Shown here: piece after piece, positions 11,481-11,620 of the stretch | Position numbering within the stretch: position 1 is the stretch's first letter | Layout of the letters: each line of letters begins with the position of its first letter | Assembly: GCA_937988795.1 (NCBI GenBank) | Contig: CALKHY010000119.1 | Coordinates: forward strand, 1 to 11,620 | Direction: 5' to 3' | Source of the DNA: an uncultured Candidatus Saccharibacteria bacterium | GTDB lineage: Bacteria > Patescibacteriota > Saccharimonadia > Saccharimonadales > UBA4665 | Length of the DNA stretch: 11,620 nucleotides | Position numbers and translations under genes: made by a program | Notes under the pieces: model-generated | What the model saw: only the letters and a program-made list of their open reading frames with translations | Databases searched by the model: none | What the model was told of the DNA's origin: nothing

Positions 11481-11620
11481 TTCTTCTGGCGGTGGAACAG
11501 GAAATCTAGCCAAGCCTGGAAGTTGCGCTGGTAGGCTGGCTCTTCTGGTTCGGGTTGCGGCTTAGACTCTTCTTCCTTGGGCAAATCCACAGTAAATGAC
11601 AGTGCGACAGAACGCGGCAC
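11477..11620 (-). CDS. 3' end of an unidentified gene (partial)
   Basis: The minus strand is open from the window edge to a TGA at 11477-11479 and encodes at least 47 residues: a strand-like VALSFTVDLP, an acidic Pro/Glu/Lys linker (KEEESKPQPEPEEPAY), then QRNFQAWLDFLFHRQKN. The acidic linker followed by an aromatic, basic tail looks like a real protein C-terminus. No family is recognisable from so little. Its stop codon overlaps the -35 hexamer of vapBC. The opposite-strand frame in this region is a shadow. Confidence 0.6.
   Translation of the reverse strand: MPRSVALSFTVDLPKEEESKPQPEPEEPAYQRNFQAWLDFLFHRQKN

Noticed and set aside
11445..11513. N-terminal extension of VapB by 23 codons
   Set aside because: It would be encoded by the operator palindrome, the -10 and -35 elements and the end of the upstream gene; the ribbon-helix-helix domain starts right at the ATG at 11444.
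1..11620. CRISPR array or insertion-sequence transposase
   Set aside because: No regularly spaced direct repeats and no transposase-like frame on either strand.

Overview
Window type and organism. The sequence looks like one end of a metagenome- or draft-derived contig from a bacterium of the Patescibacteria/CPR radiation, most plausibly Candidatus Saccharibacteria. This is inferred from family resemblance: a small-genome style housekeeping block (tilS, ftsH, murJ), an RHS-core protein of the kind seen in that group, TTG/GTG starts and very compact promoters. TGA is used as a stop (end of vapB, of the 62-aa membrane protein and of the right-edge CDS), so the UGA-as-glycine code of Gracilibacteria/Absconditabacteria is unlikely. 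Bases 7-40 are not biological: they match the Illumina TruSeq read-2 adapter exactly, so the true sequence starts at about base 41.

Layout. (1) 41-803 (+): a membrane-anchored, cysteine- and proline-rich surface protein, possibly cut at its 5' end by the adapter/contig edge. (2) 804-1066: no gene, but a compact 86-bp element with 22-bp inverted ends flanked by TA. (3) 1067-3073 (-): an RHS-core protein fragment with an inserted FN3-like domain and a glycine-zipper C-terminus, followed by a 121-aa membrane protein; this looks like a toxin tip with its immunity partner. (4) 3087-7594 (-): tilS, ftsH and murJ, that is tRNA-Ile2 lysidine synthetase, membrane AAA+ protease and lipid-II flippase-family protein. 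(5) 7665-8060 (+): a long structured leader, a CAU-anticodon tRNA, a strong hairpin terminator, then a partial copy of the tRNA anticodon arm and 3' end that is split by a 79-nt structured insert. (6) 8130-9073: a small membrane protein converging on a YbaK-family deacylase. (7) 9086-9326 (-): a complete miniature transcription unit (near-consensus promoter, two palindromes, ribosome binding site, 30-codon ORF, terminator). (8) 9422-10334 (-): a 62-aa membrane protein and a VTT/TVP38-DedA-type membrane protein. (9) 10447-10777 (-): initiator tRNA-fMet with a textbook promoter and terminator, plus a hairpin cluster. (10) 10789-11480 (-): a VapBC/FitAB-type toxin-antitoxin pair whose promoter is buried in a perfect palindrome. 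(11) 11477-11620 (-): the 3' end of an unidentified gene.

How it works together. The window mixes core functions (initiation and CAU tRNAs, tRNA modification and editing, envelope synthesis and quality control) with accessory modules (RHS/immunity, toxin-antitoxin, small mobile-like elements). A recurring theme is promoters whose -10 hexamer lies only 6-9 nt before the ATG (vapB, ybaK, ftsH, and less clearly tilS and the 121-aa gene), which predicts leaderless mRNAs. The two most promising undescribed items are the orphan RHS/glycine-zipper plus membrane-protein pair and the 30-codon mini-gene with its double-palindrome promoter.
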